The position numbers were made by a program, and so were the translations under genes. The notes below the pieces were generated by a model. That model was not told the DNA's origin and did not search any database. It saw nothing but the letters and a program-made list of their open reading frames with translations. A stretch of 64,000 bases of DNA from Enterobacteriaceae bacterium RIT714 (GTDB taxonomy: Bacteria > Pseudomonadota > Gammaproteobacteria > Enterobacterales > Enterobacteriaceae). Shown in pieces: positions 17,426-27,361 of this stretch (the first letter of the stretch is position 1; every line of letters starts with the position of its first letter). The stretch spans positions 372,001-436,000 of the forward strand of contig WJYB01000002.1 in the NCBI GenBank assembly GCA_009668015.1, in the 5' to 3' direction.

Positions 17426-18322
17426 ATGTCAAATGACCAGACGAAAATCCAGGACCCTACCACTCAGTACTTTACCGGCGACTACCCGAAGCAAAAACAG
17501 CCCGCACCCGGCGTGCAGTCGAAGATGACGCCAGTGCCTGATTGCGGCGAGAAGAGCTATAAAGGCAGTGGCAGGCTTCAGGATCGTAAGGCGCTGGTGA
17601 CGGGCGGGGACTCCGGTATCGGACGCGCAGCCGCTATTGCCTATGCTCGTGAAGGCGCCGACGTGGCGATTAACTACCTGCCGGCAGAAGAGGAAGATGC
17701 CCTACAGGTCAAACAGTTGATTGAAGAAGCGGGCCGCAAAGCGGTGCTGATTCCGGGTGATTTGAGCGATGAAGCGTTTGCCCGCTCGCTGGTGCATACG
17801 GCACACAAAGCGCTGGGAGGATTAGATACACTGGCGCTGGTCGCGGGGAAACAGGTCGCCGTCGAGAAGATTGCCGATTTGACCACCGAGCAGTTTAAAC
17901 AGACTTACGCGGTGAACGTACTGGCGCTTTTCTGGATAACCCAGGAGGCGATCCCGCTCCTGCCGGCCGGTTCCAGCATCGTGACGACATCCTCAATTCA
18001 GGCTTACCAGCCAAGCCCGCATCTGCTGGATTATGCCTCTACCAAGGCGGCAATACTGAACTACAGCCGAGGACTGGCAAAACAGGTGGCCGAGAAAGGT
18101 ATCCGCGTGAACGTTGTCGCCCCAGGCCCAATCTGGACGGCGCTGCAAATTTCAGGCGGACAGACGCAGGATAAGATTCCGCAATTTGGTCAGAAGACGC
18201 CAATGAAACGTGCGGGGCAGCCTGCAGAACTGGCGGGGGTATATGTCTATCTGGCCAGCCAGGAGTCGAGTTACGTGACGGCAGAAGTGCATGGTGTCTG
18301 CGGCGGGGAACATCTGGGCTAA
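17426..18322 (+). CDS. yghA: Short-chain dehydrogenase/reductase YghA
   Basis: This 298-residue NAD(P)-dependent oxidoreductase of the classical SDR superfamily has E. coli YghA as its clear counterpart. It has an N-terminal extension typical of the YghA/YdaD group ([16 protein letters not shown]). The cofactor motif TGGDSGIG lies near residue 57, the catalytic Ser in TTSSIQAY, and YxxxK in DYASTKAAI (near 205). The C-terminal [10 protein letters not shown] is conserved. The physiological substrate is not known; E. coli YghA reduces assorted aldehydes and ketones in vitro. It stands alone, convergent with exbD. Confidence 0.95.
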   Translation: MSNDQTKIQDPTTQYFTGDYPKQKQPAPGVQSKMTPVPDCGEKSYKGSGRLQDRKALVTGGDSGIGRAAAIAYAREGADVAINYLPAEEEDALQVKQLIEEAGRKAVLIPGDLSDEAFARSLVHTAHKALGGLDTLALVAGKQVAVEKIADLTTEQFKQTYAVNVLALFWITQEAIPLLPAGSSIVTTSSIQAYQPSPHLLDYASTKAAILNYSRGLAKQVAEKGIRVNVVAPGPIWTALQISGGQTQDKIPQFGQKTPMKRAGQPAELAGVYVYLASQESSYVTAEVHGVCGGEHLG

Positions 18323-18344
18323 ACGCCTCTGTGTGCTGAAGCCT

Positions 18345-18373
18345 TCACCCGGCCCTCTCCCGTGTGAGAGGGC
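18345..18373. repeat. Dispersed CCCTCTCCC palindromic repeat
   Basis: TCACCCGG precedes CCCTCTCCC, a three-base spacer and GTGAGAGGG between yghA and exbD. The left CACCC tail shows it is a degenerate relative of the 27 kb array units, in inverse orientation. Confidence 0.55.
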
Positions 18374-18381
18374 GAAAACAA

Positions 18382-18405
18382 AAACGGCAACTTGCGTTGC
18401 CGTTT
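18382..18405. terminator. Bidirectional terminator between yghA and exbD
   Basis: A perfect ten-base-pair stem AAACGGCAAC/GTTGCCGTTT with a TTGC loop has A-rich and T-rich flanks, so it can work on both strands. It is six bases from the exbD stop codon. The same stem sequence recurs at 49746 and 53068. Confidence 0.85.
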
Positions 18406-18410
18406 AACGT

Positions 18411-18836
18411 TTATTTGACTGCGGTTTTTTCTTCACCGACCAAACCAATCTTGAGATAACCCGCCTGATGCAGCGTGTCCATCACTCTCATCATGGTTTC
18501 GTAATCGACGGTTTTATCCGCGCGGAAGAACACCGTGGTGTCTTTCTTACCCTGAGTCAGCGCTTCCAGTGCCGGAATCACAGACTCATCGGTCACCGGG
18601 TCATTGCCCAGGAACATTGATTTATCCGCTTTAACAGACAGATAGATCGGTTTTTCCGGTCGCGGCTGCGGCTGGCTGGAAGACGCGGGCAGATTCACCT
18701 TCACGTCAACCGTCGCCAGCGGCGCAGCAACCATGAAGATAATCAGCAGAACTAACATGACGTCGATAAACGGCGTCACGTTGATTTCATGCATTTCGCC
18801 GTTATCGTCCAGATTTTCATTGAGACGCATTGCCAT
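18411..18836 (-). CDS. exbD: ExbD, TonB energy-transducing complex subunit
   Basis: This 141-residue inner-membrane protein is part of the ExbB5-ExbD2-TonB complex that uses the proton gradient to drive outer-membrane iron-siderophore and vitamin B12 transport. It has a short cytoplasmic N-terminus and one membrane helix (about residues 23-43) containing the essential Asp25 in TPFIDVML. The periplasmic domain covers about 44-141. Length equals that of E. coli ExbD. It follows exbB with a six-base gap in the same operon, under the Fur box upstream of exbB. Confidence 0.97.
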   Translation of the reverse strand: MAMRLNENLDDNGEMHEINVTPFIDVMLVLLIIFMVAAPLATVDVKVNLPASSSQPQPRPEKPIYLSVKADKSMFLGNDPVTDESVIPALEALTQGKKDTTVFFRADKTVDYETMMRVMDTLHQAGYLKIGLVGEEKTAVK

Positions 18837-18842
18837 AACTTA

Positions 18843-19574
18843 TCAACCTACACGCAGTTTCGAAGCAGAATGGACCGGCTTAACGGAGCTGGCGCTGAGG
18901 TCGAGATCGCGGCTTTGCAGCAGCAGAACCTGCGCGGCAACATCACCCAGCGTGGCTTTGAAGCTGCCAATCATACGGGCGAAGATGTTATAGATAACAA
19001 CCGCAGGAATCGCGGCAACCAGGCCGATAGCCGTTGCCAGCAGAGCTTCTGCGATACCCGGTGCCACTACAGCGAGGTTAGTGGTTTGCGTCTGGGCAAT
19101 ACCAATGAAGCTGTTCATGATGCCCCAAACGGTGCCAAACAGACCCACAAACGGAGAGATCGCACCTATGGTCGCCAGATAGCCATTTCCGCGGCCCATG
19201 TGGCGGCCAACAGCGGCAACGCGACGTTCCAGGCGGAAGCCGGTACGCTCTTTAATACCTTCGTTATCTTCACTGCCTGCGGAGAGTTCCAGCTCGTTCT
19301 GAGCTTCATTGACTAATTGGGTGGTGAGGCTTTTGGCATGAAATGCGGACGTGATGTCAGAAGCCTGATCCAGAGAGCGGGCTTCAGCCAGCTGCTGCTG
19401 TTCGCGCTTCAGGCGGCGCTTTTGGGAAATCAGCTCAACGCTCTTGCTGAAGAAAATAGCCCAGGTGATCACTGACGCCAGAATCAGGCCGATCATCACA
19501 ATCTTAACCACGATGTCAGCATGTTGGTACATGCCCCAAACGGAGAGATCCGTCTGCATCAAATTATTACCCAC
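18843..19574 (-). CDS. exbB: ExbB, TonB energy-transducing complex subunit
   Basis: This 243-residue MotA/TolQ/ExbB-family proton channel subunit aligns end to end with E. coli ExbB (244 aa). Three membrane helices are seen (about 20-40, 130-155 and 175-197), with the long cytoplasmic loop between the first and second. The polar helix with GISEALLATAIGL-like sequence (here PGIAEALLATAIGL) and FVGLFGTVWGIM are the core channel segments. It is the first gene of exbBD and is transcribed divergently from metC. Confidence 0.97.
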   Translation of the reverse strand: MGNNLMQTDLSVWGMYQHADIVVKIVMIGLILASVITWAIFFSKSVELISQKRRLKREQQQLAEARSLDQASDITSAFHAKSLTTQLVNEAQNELELSAGSEDNEGIKERTGFRLERRVAAVGRHMGRGNGYLATIGAISPFVGLFGTVWGIMNSFIGIAQTQTTNLAVVAPGIAEALLATAIGLVAAIPAVVIYNIFARMIGSFKATLGDVAAQVLLLQSRDLDLSASSVKPVHSASKLRVG

Positions 19575-19637
19575 TCTGTATCTCCAGGACGCAAATCACA
19601 AATTCTGAGCATAATAATATCAAAACCACATCGAATT

Positions 19638-19656
19638 GATAGTGGTTCTCATTAGT
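19638..19656 (-). promoter_or_regulatory. Fur box upstream of exbBD
   Basis: GATAGTGGTTCTCATTAGT is a clear match to the Fur consensus GATAATGATAATCATTATC and lies about 65-80 bases upstream of exbB. ExbBD expression is iron-repressed in E. coli, which agrees with this site. Confidence 0.75.
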
Positions 19657-19782
19657 ATTTACATAGTGCCGAAATTTACGCTCATTTTCCTTGCGCTTAC
19701 GCATTAAAAATTTCTTATGCTTATTTTTCAGAAAATATTCTGCTTATTCGCTAAGCATCCGGATGCAGATTTCCGCAATCGT

Positions 19783-19806
19783 GGTAGTCTGGACGTCCAG
19801 ACGTAT
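19783..19806 (+). promoter_or_regulatory. Tandem MetJ boxes upstream of metC
   Basis: Three adjacent eight-base units, GGTAGTCT, GGACGTCC and AGACGTAT, match the MetJ box AGACGTCT in 5, 6 and 6 or more positions. They end 18 bases before the metC start codon, as expected for repression by MetJ with S-adenosylmethionine. Confidence 0.8.
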
Positions 19807-19824
19807 AAAACAGGTTTAGCGAAC

Positions 19825-21012
19825 ATGACAGAGAAGCATCTTGATACCACGCTTGTCCAGGCCGGACGCAGTAAAAAGTACACTCAGGGTTCGGTAAATA
19901 GCGTTATCCAGCGCGCCTCTTCGCTGGTTTTTGATACGGTCGAGGCCAAAAAACACGCCACCCGTAACCGCGCAAAAGGCGAGCTGTTTTATGGTCGCCG
20001 CGGCACGCTGACCCATTTTTCATTACAGGAAGCCATGTGCGAACTGGAGGGCGGCGCGGGCTGCGCGTTGTTCCCGTGCGGCGCGGCGGCGGTGGCAAAT
20101 ACCATTCTGGCCTTTGTCGAACAGGGCGATCATATCCTGATGACCAATACGGCCTACGAACCCAGCCAGGATTTCTGTACCAAAATCCTCACTAAACTTG
20201 GCGTCACCACCGGCTGGTTCGATCCGCTGATTGGCGAGGGCATCGCTGAACTTATTCAGCCGAATACGCGCATTGTGTTCCTGGAATCACCGGGTTCGAT
20301 CACCATGGAAGTGCATGACGTTCCGGCGATTGTGCGTGCGGTGCGTCGCGTCGCCCCCGATGCCATCATTATGATCGATAACACCTGGGCTGCGGGTGTG
20401 CTGTTTAAAGCGCTCGATTTCGATATTGATATCTCCATTCAGGCCGCAACGAAATATCTTATTGGTCACTCCGACGGGATGATTGGCACGGCGGTTTCCA
20501 ATGCCCGCTGCTGGGACCAACTGCGCGAAAATGCCTATCTGATGGGACAAATGGTCGATGCCGATACGGCGTATATGACCAGCCGTGGACTGCGTACGCT
20601 GGGCGTGCGTCTGCGTCAACATCACGAAAGCAGCCTGCAAATCGCCGAGTGGCTGGCGCAGCATCCCCAGGTTGCTCGTGTCAATCATCCCGCGCTGCCG
20701 GGCAGTAAAGGGCATGAGTTCTGGAAACGTGACTTTACGGGCAGCTGCGGTTTGTTCTCATTTGTGCTTAAAAAAAGGCTGAACAATGACGAACTGGCGA
20801 ACTACCTGGATAACTTCTCACTCTTCAGCATGGCTTACTCCTGGGGCGGCTTCGAATCGCTGATTCTGCCTAATCAACCGGAGCAGATCGCCAGCCTGCG
20901 CCCTGGCGGGGAAGTGGATTTCACCGGCACGCTGATTCGTCTTCACATTGGTTTAGAAAATGTTGACGATCTGATGGCGGATTTATCGGCAGGATTTGAA
21001 CGTATCGTGTAG
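19825..21012 (+). CDS. metC: Cystathionine beta-lyase MetC
   Basis: This 395-residue PLP enzyme converts cystathionine to homocysteine, pyruvate and ammonia in methionine synthesis and acts in the cytosol as a homotetramer. It is essentially collinear with E. coli MetC (395 aa). The PLP Lys is residue 210 in [11 protein letters not shown], and [10 protein letters not shown] and [16 protein letters not shown] segments are seen. I chose ATG 19825; upstream in-frame codons run through the MetJ boxes and promoter and do not match the family. It is divergent from exbB. Confidence 0.97.
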   Translation: MTEKHLDTTLVQAGRSKKYTQGSVNSVIQRASSLVFDTVEAKKHATRNRAKGELFYGRRGTLTHFSLQEAMCELEGGAGCALFPCGAAAVANTILAFVEQGDHILMTNTAYEPSQDFCTKILTKLGVTTGWFDPLIGEGIAELIQPNTRIVFLESPGSITMEVHDVPAIVRAVRRVAPDAIIMIDNTWAAGVLFKALDFDIDISIQAATKYLIGHSDGMIGTAVSNARCWDQLRENAYLMGQMVDADTAYMTSRGLRTLGVRLRQHHESSLQIAEWLAQHPQVARVNHPALPGSKGHEFWKRDFTGSCGLFSFVLKKRLNNDELANYLDNFSLFSMAYSWGGFESLILPNQPEQIASLRPGGEVDFTGTLIRLHIGLENVDDLMADLSAGFERIV

Positions 21013-21026
21013 AGTGCGAACAGAAA

Positions 21027-21119
21027 TGTACTCCTGGACCGTTTTGTAGACGCTAACAGTACAAATGTCTGCATTTGTTGGGTCCACGATCAACCCCCGC
21101 GGGCGAAATCAGGAGTACA
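21027..21119. other. Structured intergenic element between metC and yghB bounded by 10-bp inverted repeats
   Basis: TGTACTCCTG at 21027-21036 is the exact reverse complement of CAGGAGTACA at 21110-21119. Within this, GGACC (21036-21040) pairs with GGTCC (21081-21085), and ACAAATG (21061-21067) with CATTTGT (21072-21078) around a TCTG loop. The element starts 14 bases after the metC stop. It could be a structured leader of yghB, a processing site or a miniature inverted-repeat element. I do not recognise it. Confidence 0.5.
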
Positions 21120-21153
21120 ATAGCCGCATATAAGTTGTTCCACAGGAAAGTCC

Positions 21154-21813
21154 ATGGCTGTCATTCAAGATATTATCGCTGCGCTCTGGCAACACGATTT
21201 TGCAGCGCTGATGGATCCACACGTCGTTGGTGTCGTTTATTTCGTCATGTTCGCCACATTATTTCTCGAAAACGGTCTGCTGCCCGCCTCGTTTCTGCCG
21301 GGGGATAGTCTGCTGCTTCTGGCGGGTGCGTTAATTGGTAAAGGCGTTATGGACTTCGCCCTGACGATTGTGATCTTAACCTCTGCTGCGAGCCTGGGCT
21401 GTTGGCTAAGCTATTTGCAGGGGCGCTGGCTCGGCAACACGCGCGTAGTCAAAGGCTGGCTGGCACAATTGCCCACCAAGTATCACAACCGGGCAACCTG
21501 CATGTTCGATCGTCATGGTCTGCTGGCGCTGCTGGCCGGGCGTTTTCTGGCCTTTATTCGCACGTTGTTGCCGACAATGGCAGGGATTTCGGGCCTGTCT
21601 AACCGTCGTTTCCAGTTCTTTAACTGGCTAAGCGCGCTGCTGTGGGTGGGCGTGGTGACGTCACTGGGCTACGCCATCAGCATGATTCCTTTTGTGAAAC
21701 GCCACGAAGATCAGGTCATGACATTCCTGATGATTCTGCCGATGTTCCTGCTGGTTGCGGGTCTGGTTGGCACGCTGGTTGTGGTGATCAAGAAAAAGTA
21801 CTGTAACGCCTGA
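21154..21813 (+). CDS. yghB: DedA-family membrane protein YghB
   Basis: This 219-residue inner-membrane protein is the same length as E. coli YghB and near-identical to it. DedA proteins act in membrane lipid (undecaprenyl phosphate or phospholipid) translocation. In E. coli, YghB and YqjA together are needed for cell division and normal proton-motive force. The family motifs [36 protein letters not shown] and the Arg residues near 130-136 are present, with about five to six hydrophobic segments. CAGGAAAG lies before the ATG. It is convergent with yqhC. Confidence 0.96.
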   Translation: MAVIQDIIAALWQHDFAALMDPHVVGVVYFVMFATLFLENGLLPASFLPGDSLLLLAGALIGKGVMDFALTIVILTSAASLGCWLSYLQGRWLGNTRVVKGWLAQLPTKYHNRATCMFDRHGLLALLAGRFLAFIRTLLPTMAGISGLSNRRFQFFNWLSALLWVGVVTSLGYAISMIPFVKRHEDQVMTFLMILPMFLLVAGLVGTLVVVIKKKYCNA

Positions 21814-21822
21814 TGTTTTTTC

Positions 21823-21844
21823 TCCTCTCCCGACCGGGAGAGGA
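21823..21844. repeat. Dispersed palindromic repeat between yghB and yqhC
   Basis: A perfect nine-base-pair stem TCCTCTCCC/GGGAGAGGA with a four-base loop lies between the convergent stop codons. It may act as a terminator for one or both genes (TTTTTT precedes it). Confidence 0.6.
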
Positions 21845-21848
21845 TGAC

Positions 21849-22748
21849 TCAAATCCCCTGCATCATACGGATTCGCGCCGCATCTTCACCCGGCGTCACG
21901 CCAAAATAGCGTTTAAACTCACGACTGAATTGCGAAGCGCTTTCGTAGCCCACGCGCATCGCCGCGGCGCTGGCTTTCATCCCGTCGTGAATCATCAGCA
22001 TTCGCGCCTTATGCAGACGATAGCTTTTGAGATACTGCAGCGGCGACGTGCTGGTGACGGATTTAAAGTTATGATGGAACGCCGACACGCTCATATTGGC
22101 TTCAGACGCCAGTTCATCGACGCTCAGATTCTCGGTGTACTGGCTCTCAATACGCTTTAATACACGGCTGATCAGGCTGAAATGAGTCTGACGGCTGACC
22201 AGCGCCAGCAGCGCTCCGCCGCCCGGCCCCATCAGCACGTGATAGAGAATTTCGCGGATAATCTGCTTACCCAGGATACGCGCGTCGAGCGGCCTGTCCA
22301 TCACGTCCAGCAAACGTTCAATGGCGCACAGGATCTCGTCAGAAAGCGTGGCGGAGTTGATGCCGCTTGCCGCGATCGCGGGCCGGAAAAGCTCATCTTC
22401 GCCGATATCCATCAGCAACTCCTGAAGCTGCAAAATATCCACGTTGAGGCGAATGCCTGCCAGCGGGACCGCCTCTGTCGCGAAAGTTTCACATTCAAAG
22501 GGTAACGGTACCGTCAGGAGCAAATATTCGTTGGTGTCGTAGCGGAACACGCGTTCATTGATATAACCAATTTTATGGCCAGAAAAGAGAAATACGATGC
22601 CGGGTTGATACATCACAGGTGTACGAGTACCGGGCTGAGTACCATACAGCAGGCGAATGTCTGGCAACCATTCACTGATGCTATTTTCTTTATCTTTCAG
22701 TCTGTTAATTTGCCCTGTCAATTGCAGACAAATTTCATCGCGGTTCAT
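21849..22748 (-). CDS. yqhC: AraC-family activator YqhC of the aldehyde reductase genes
   Basis: This 299-residue regulator is the orthologue by sequence and position of E. coli YqhC, which activates yqhD-dkgA in response to reactive aldehydes such as glyoxal, methylglyoxal and furfural. The N-terminal sensing domain (about 10-170) is of the AraC_N type. The C-terminal double HTH (about 190-295) includes [20 protein letters not shown] and [19 protein letters not shown]. It is transcribed divergently from its target yqhD across 195 bases. Confidence 0.94.
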   Translation of the reverse strand: MNRDEICLQLTGQINRLKDKENSISEWLPDIRLLYGTQPGTRTPVMYQPGIVFLFSGHKIGYINERVFRYDTNEYLLLTVPLPFECETFATEAVPLAGIRLNVDILQLQELLMDIGEDELFRPAIAASGINSATLSDEILCAIERLLDVMDRPLDARILGKQIIREILYHVLMGPGGGALLALVSRQTHFSLISRVLKRIESQYTENLSVDELASEANMSVSAFHHNFKSVTSTSPLQYLKSYRLHKARMLMIHDGMKASAAAMRVGYESASQFSREFKRYFGVTPGEDAARIRMMQGI

Positions 22749-22943
22749 TTCTACTCACTCCCGATACGGTTTCCGACGTTTCCAGTTTGCGCACTTTTTC
22801 GCATTTTCTCCAGCCCTCTGTAGAAATGGGCAAGACAACGGCAGGAATGTGCATTGAGAGACGTGCGCTCGATGGCCACAATGGGCACCATCAGGCAGCC
22901 ATCGACGCCGCCACGTTTTTCACCCACATAAAGGGAACGAGCA

Positions 22944-24107
22944 ATGAATAACTTTAATCTGCATACCCCAACCCGCATTCTGTTTGGTAAAGACGCCATC
23001 GCCGATCTGCGCGACCAGATCCCAGCCGGGGCGCGCGTACTGATCACTTACGGCGGCGGCAGCGTCCAAAAAACCGGCGTGCTGGACCAGGTGTATAGCG
23101 CACTGGACGGCGTGGACGTACGTGAGTTCGGCGGCATCGAGCCAAACCCGTCTTACGAAACACTGATGAACGCGGTCAAAATCGCCCGTGAAGAGAAGAT
23201 CACCTTCCTGCTGGCGGTCGGCGGCGGTTCGGTTCTGGATGGCACCAAGTTTATCGCCGCAGCGGCGCATTACGCCGACGGCGTGGATCCGTGGGAAATC
23301 CTGCAAACCGGCGGCAGCAAAATCACCAGCGCCATTCCGATGGGTTCCGTACTGACCCTGCCAGCGACCGGTTCAGAATCCAACAAAGGCGCGGTGATCT
23401 CCCGTAAAACCACGGGCGACAAACAGGCCTTTATGAACGAACACGTACAACCGGTCTTCGCCGTTCTGGATCCGGTTTACACCTACACGCTGCCGCCACG
23501 TCAGGTCGCGAACGGCGTTGTTGACGCCTTTGTTCACACCGTTGAGCAGTACGTGACTTATCCGGTGAACGGTAAAATTCAGGATCGTTTCGCAGAAGGT
23601 ATCCTGCTGACGCTGGTAGAAGATGGTCCGAAAGCGCTGAAAGAGCCAGAAAACTACGATGTACGTGCCAATGTGATGTGGGCCGCCACTCAGGCGCTGA
23701 ACGGTCTGATTGGCGCGGGCGTCCCGCAGGACTGGGCGACGCATATGCTGGGCCATGAGCTGACCGCGATGCACGGTCTGGATCATGCCCAGACGCTGGC
23801 GGTCGTTCTGCCTGCGCTGTGGAATGAAAAACGCGACACCAAACGCGCCAAACTGCTGCAGTATGCCGAGCGCGTGTGGAACATCACGTCCGGTTCTGAA
23901 GATGAGCGTATTGATGCCGCTATCGAAGCCACCCGTCACTTCTTTGAGCAGATGGGTGTCCCGACTCGCCTCTCCGGTTACGGCCTCGACGGCAGCTCTA
24001 TTCCTGCCCTGCTGGCTAAGCTGGAAGAGCATGGAATGACTCAACTGGGTGAACACAAAGACATTACCCTGGACGTCAGCCGTCGTATTTACGAGGCCGC
24101 GCGCTAA
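22944..24107 (+). CDS. yqhD: NADPH-dependent aldehyde reductase YqhD
   Basis: This 387-residue iron/zinc alcohol dehydrogenase-family protein reduces toxic aldehydes (acrolein, malondialdehyde, butanal) to alcohols. The nucleotide-binding GGGSVLDGTKF is near residue 94. The metal-binding His residues lie in HELTAMHGLDHAQ (about 267-282), with the Asp/His ligands just before. Length equals that of E. coli YqhD. It is expected to be induced by YqhC, encoded divergently. dkgA follows 105 bases downstream. Confidence 0.97.
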   Translation: MNNFNLHTPTRILFGKDAIADLRDQIPAGARVLITYGGGSVQKTGVLDQVYSALDGVDVREFGGIEPNPSYETLMNAVKIAREEKITFLLAVGGGSVLDGTKFIAAAAHYADGVDPWEILQTGGSKITSAIPMGSVLTLPATGSESNKGAVISRKTTGDKQAFMNEHVQPVFAVLDPVYTYTLPPRQVANGVVDAFVHTVEQYVTYPVNGKIQDRFAEGILLTLVEDGPKALKEPENYDVRANVMWAATQALNGLIGAGVPQDWATHMLGHELTAMHGLDHAQTLAVVLPALWNEKRDTKRAKLLQYAERVWNITSGSEDERIDAAIEATRHFFEQMGVPTRLSGYGLDGSSIPALLAKLEEHGMTQLGEHKDITLDVSRRIYEAAR

Positions 24108-24167
24108 GCGTTTTTGTTATCTCGCCTTTCGTTTTTTGACATTTCGTCCAGACTTAATGCACACCAC

Positions 24168-24192
24168 ATTACCGGGGGTCCCCCTCGGTAAT
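24168..24192 (+). other. Intercistronic inverted repeat between yqhD and dkgA
   Basis: ATTACCG with GGGG, then CCCC with a single bulged T and CGGTAAT form a stem of about eleven pairs just upstream of the dkgA ribosome site (GGAGGA). No T tract follows, so it is more likely an RNA stability or processing structure than a terminator. Confidence 0.45.
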
Positions 24193-24212
24193 GAGCAAAT
24201 GGAGGAGGAAAA

Positions 24213-25040
24213 ATGGCAAACCAAACCGTAATCAAGCTTCAGGACGGCAACGTGATGCCCCAGTTGGGGTTAGGCGTATGGAAAGCCGGTAACGACGAGG
24301 TCGTGTCCGCCATTCACAAAGCACTGGAAGTCGGCTATCGGTCTATCGATACCGCCGCCGCATACAAAAATGAAGACGGCGTGGGTAACGCGCTGGCCAG
24401 CGCGAATATCCCGCGTGATGAGTTGTTCATCACCACCAAACTGTGGAATGACGACCAGAAACGCCCACGGGAAGCCCTGCTGGAAAGCCTGGAAAAACTC
24501 CAGCTCGACTTTGTCGATCTCTATCTGATGCACTGGCCGGTTCCGGCAATCGATCATTATGTTGAGGCCTGGGAGGGTCTGATCGATCTGCAAAAAGAGG
24601 GGCTGGTGAAGAGTATCGGCGTCTGTAATTTCCAGATCCATCATCTGCAACGTCTGATAGATGAAACCGGCGTCGCACCGGTCATCAACCAGATTGAGTT
24701 ACACCCGCTGATGCAGCAGCGTCAGCTTCACGCCTGGAATGCCACGCACAAAATTCAGACCGAATCCTGGAGCCCGCTGGCCCAGGGCGGCGAAGGGGTT
24801 TTCGATCAGAAAATCATTCGTGAGCTGGCAGAGAAGTACGGCAAAACGGCCGCGCAGATTGTCATTCGCTGGCATCTGGACAGCGGTCTGGTGGTGATCC
24901 CGAAATCGGTCACTCCGTCGCGAATTTCCGAGAACTTCGACGTCTGGGATTTCCGCCTGGATAAAGAGGAACTGAGTGAGATAGCCAAACTGGATCAGGG
25001 TAAACGTTTAGGCCCCGATCCGGATCAGTTTGGGGGGTAA
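24213..25040 (+). CDS. dkgA: 2,5-diketo-D-gluconate reductase A / methylglyoxal reductase DkgA
   Basis: This 275-residue aldo-keto reductase is the same length as E. coli DkgA. It reduces 2,5-diketo-gluconate, methylglyoxal and related aldehydes with NADPH. Catalytic Asp and Tyr are in DTAAAYKNE (about residues 46-54), the Lys in FITTKLWN and the His in LMHWPVP. The cofactor segment IPKSVTPSRISEN is near 230. GGAGGA precedes the ATG. It lies downstream of yqhD, with which it is co-induced by YqhC in E. coli. Confidence 0.97.
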   Translation: MANQTVIKLQDGNVMPQLGLGVWKAGNDEVVSAIHKALEVGYRSIDTAAAYKNEDGVGNALASANIPRDELFITTKLWNDDQKRPREALLESLEKLQLDFVDLYLMHWPVPAIDHYVEAWEGLIDLQKEGLVKSIGVCNFQIHHLQRLIDETGVAPVINQIELHPLMQQRQLHAWNATHKIQTESWSPLAQGGEGVFDQKIIRELAEKYGKTAAQIVIRWHLDSGLVVIPKSVTPSRISENFDVWDFRLDKEELSEIAKLDQGKRLGPDPDQFGG

Positions 25041-25044
25041 GCCC

Positions 25045-25077
25045 CCCTCACCCTACCCCTCTCCCGGTGGGAGAGGG
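25045..25077. repeat. Dispersed palindromic repeat between dkgA and ygiQ
   Basis: CCCTCACCCTA followed by the hairpin CCCTCTCCC-GGT-GGGAGAGGG is a full unit of the window's repeat family, in inverse orientation to most array units. It lies just after the dkgA stop codon. Confidence 0.7.
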
Positions 25078-25102
25078 TCGGGTCAGAGGCATCAGGCCGC
25101 AT

Positions 25103-27277
25103 TTAGCCCGTCTTTCTTTTCACACCTTTTTTCGCTCCCGCACCGCCATTCGAACGCTGATGAACAATCGGCGTGTGTTTGGTCAGTGCCGGACGCGTAT
25201 GGCGGTTCTGGCGACGCGCTTCGCGCATTTCATCCAGCGTCGGGGCTGGCACCAGACAGTCGCGGCGCGAACCGATCAGATGCTTTTTCCCCATCTCTTC
25301 CAGCGCCTGACGAATCAGCGGCCAGTTGGCCGGATCGTGATAGCGCAGCAGCGCTTTGTGCAGACGACGCTGTTTATCCCCTTTCGGCACGACCACGTCC
25401 TCACTCTTATAACCAATTTTCCCCAGCGGATTCTTGCCGGTGTAATACATGGTCGTTGAGTTCGCGAGCGGTGACGGATAGAAGTTCTGCACCTGATCGA
25501 GACGGAAACGGCGTTGCTTCAGCCAGAGCGCCAGATTCACCATATCCTCGTCGCGCGTACCCGGGTGCGCAGAGATGAAATACGGGATCAGATACTGCTC
25601 TTTACCCGCCTGTTTTGAATAGGTGTCAAACAGCTCTTTAAAACGATCGTAGCTGCCCATCCCCGGCTTCATCATCTTCGACAGCGGGCCTTCTTCCGTG
25701 TGTTCCGGAGCAATCTTCAGGTATCCACCGACGTGATGAGTCGCCAGCTCTTTGATGTAGCGCGGATCTTCTACGGCGATGTCATAACGCACACCGGATG
25801 CGATCAGGATCTTCTTGATGCCTTTCAGATCGCGGGCGCGGCGGTAGAGGTTGATCGTCGGTTCGTGGTTGGTGTCCATGTGCTGACAGATGTCAGGATA
25901 GACGCACGACAGGCGACGGCAGGTTTGCTCTGCGCGTGGAGACTTGCAGCGCAGCATATACATGTTTGCCGTTGGGCCGCCCAGATCGGAGATCACGCCG
26001 GTAAAGCCCGGCACCGAGTCGCGAATGGCTTCGATCTCATTCACGATCGAATCTTCGGAGCGGCTCTGAATAATGCGCCCTTCATGCTCAGTGATCGAAC
26101 AGAACGAACAGCCGCCAAAACAGCCGCGCATGATGTTGATCGAGAAACGGATCATCTCGTAGGCCGGAATACGGCTGTTGCCATAGGAAGGATGCGGCAC
26201 GCGTTTGTACGGCAGCGCGAACACGCTGTCCATCTCTTCGGTTGAGAGCGGGATCGCTGGCGGGTTGACCCAGATATAGCGCTCGCCGTGCTTTTGCATC
26301 AACGCGCGCGCACAGCCAGGGTTCGTTTCATGGTGCAGAATGCGTGACGCATGGGCGTACAGCACTTTGTCGCCTTTCACTTTTTCGAAGGACGGCAACA
26401 GGACGTAGGTTTTTTCCCACGGTTTTGGACGCGGTGGCTGGACGATCACGGCTTTGGCTTCGGTTTTCTTCGGTTCGACCGGCTTGTTGTCGGCGCACGG
26501 CAGATCTTCCCCGTACGGATGAGGGATCGGATCGATTTTGCCCGGCATGTCGATGATACGGGAATCCACCCCGCTCCAGCCTGGCAGCGCTTCTTTCACC
26601 ATGATAGCCGTGTTACGCACGTCGCGGATATTGCCGACCGGTTCACCCTGCGCCAGACGGTGCGCCACTTCCACCAGCGGGCGCTCGCCGTTACCAAAGA
26701 TCAACATGTCGGCTTTAGAATCCACCAGCACTGAACGGCGCACGGTATCCGACCAGTAGTCATAATGCGCGGTACGACGCAGGCTGGCTTCGATGCCCCC
26801 CAGGATGACCGGCACATCTTTCCAGGCTTCTTTACAACGCTGGGTATAGACCAACGTCGCACGGTCCGGACGCTTGCCCGCGACGTTATCGGCGGTATAG
26901 GCATCGTCGTGACGCAGTTTGCGATCGGCGGTGTAGCGGTTAATCATTGAGTCCATATTGCCGGCGGTGACGCCGAAGAACAGGTTCGGTTTGCCGAGGC
27001 TCATGAACGCTTCTTTGCTGTTCCAGTCTGGCTGAGAAATAATCCCCACGCGGAAGCCCTGCGCCTCCAGCATACGACCACAGATCGCCATGCCGAAGCT
27101 CGGGTGATCGACGTACGCATCGCCCGTCACCAGAATAATGTCGCAGCTGTCCCAGCCCAGTTGGTCCATCTCTTCGCGGGACATCGGCAGGAATGGCGCC
27201 GGTCCAAAGCAGGCCGCCCAATACTGGGGCCAGGAGAAGAGGTCTCGATCCGGCTGGATCAGGGATATTGCGCTCAT
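25103..27277 (-). CDS. ygiQ: YgiQ-family radical SAM protein
   Basis: This 724-residue protein of the UPF0313/YgiQ family has an N-terminal B12-binding-like region (about 40-170) and a radical SAM domain starting near residue 370. The [4Fe-4S] cysteines are spaced CxxxCxxC in [13 protein letters not shown]-terminal extension rich in basic residues ([21 protein letters not shown]) follows. The reaction is not known. In some E. coli strains ygiQ is interrupted; here the frame is intact. The first ATG sits ten bases after a GGAAGC ribosome site. Confidence 0.94.
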   Translation of the reverse strand: MSAISLIQPDRDLFSWPQYWAACFGPAPFLPMSREEMDQLGWDSCDIILVTGDAYVDHPSFGMAICGRMLEAQGFRVGIISQPDWNSKEAFMSLGKPNLFFGVTAGNMDSMINRYTADRKLRHDDAYTADNVAGKRPDRATLVYTQRCKEAWKDVPVILGGIEASLRRTAHYDYWSDTVRRSVLVDSKADMLIFGNGERPLVEVAHRLAQGEPVGNIRDVRNTAIMVKEALPGWSGVDSRIIDMPGKIDPIPHPYGEDLPCADNKPVEPKKTEAKAVIVQPPRPKPWEKTYVLLPSFEKVKGDKVLYAHASRILHHETNPGCARALMQKHGERYIWVNPPAIPLSTEEMDSVFALPYKRVPHPSYGNSRIPAYEMIRFSINIMRGCFGGCSFCSITEHEGRIIQSRSEDSIVNEIEAIRDSVPGFTGVISDLGGPTANMYMLRCKSPRAEQTCRRLSCVYPDICQHMDTNHEPTINLYRRARDLKGIKKILIASGVRYDIAVEDPRYIKELATHHVGGYLKIAPEHTEEGPLSKMMKPGMGSYDRFKELFDTYSKQAGKEQYLIPYFISAHPGTRDEDMVNLALWLKQRRFRLDQVQNFYPSPLANSTTMYYTGKNPLGKIGYKSEDVVVPKGDKQRRLHKALLRYHDPANWPLIRQALEEMGKKHLIGSRRDCLVPAPTLDEMREARRQNRHTRPALTKHTPIVHQRSNGGAGAKKGVKRKTG

Positions 27278-27361
27278 AATGCTTCCGAAGAAAAAATAAA
27301 CAAAGGGCGGGGATTATACGCTGCTTTCTCAGGGGAAATGAAGGGGTATTGTGCGGGCTTT

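Noticed and set aside
19717-19824. N-terminal extension of MetC
   Set aside because: Those codons run through the MetJ boxes; E. coli MetC starts at the residue matching 19825.
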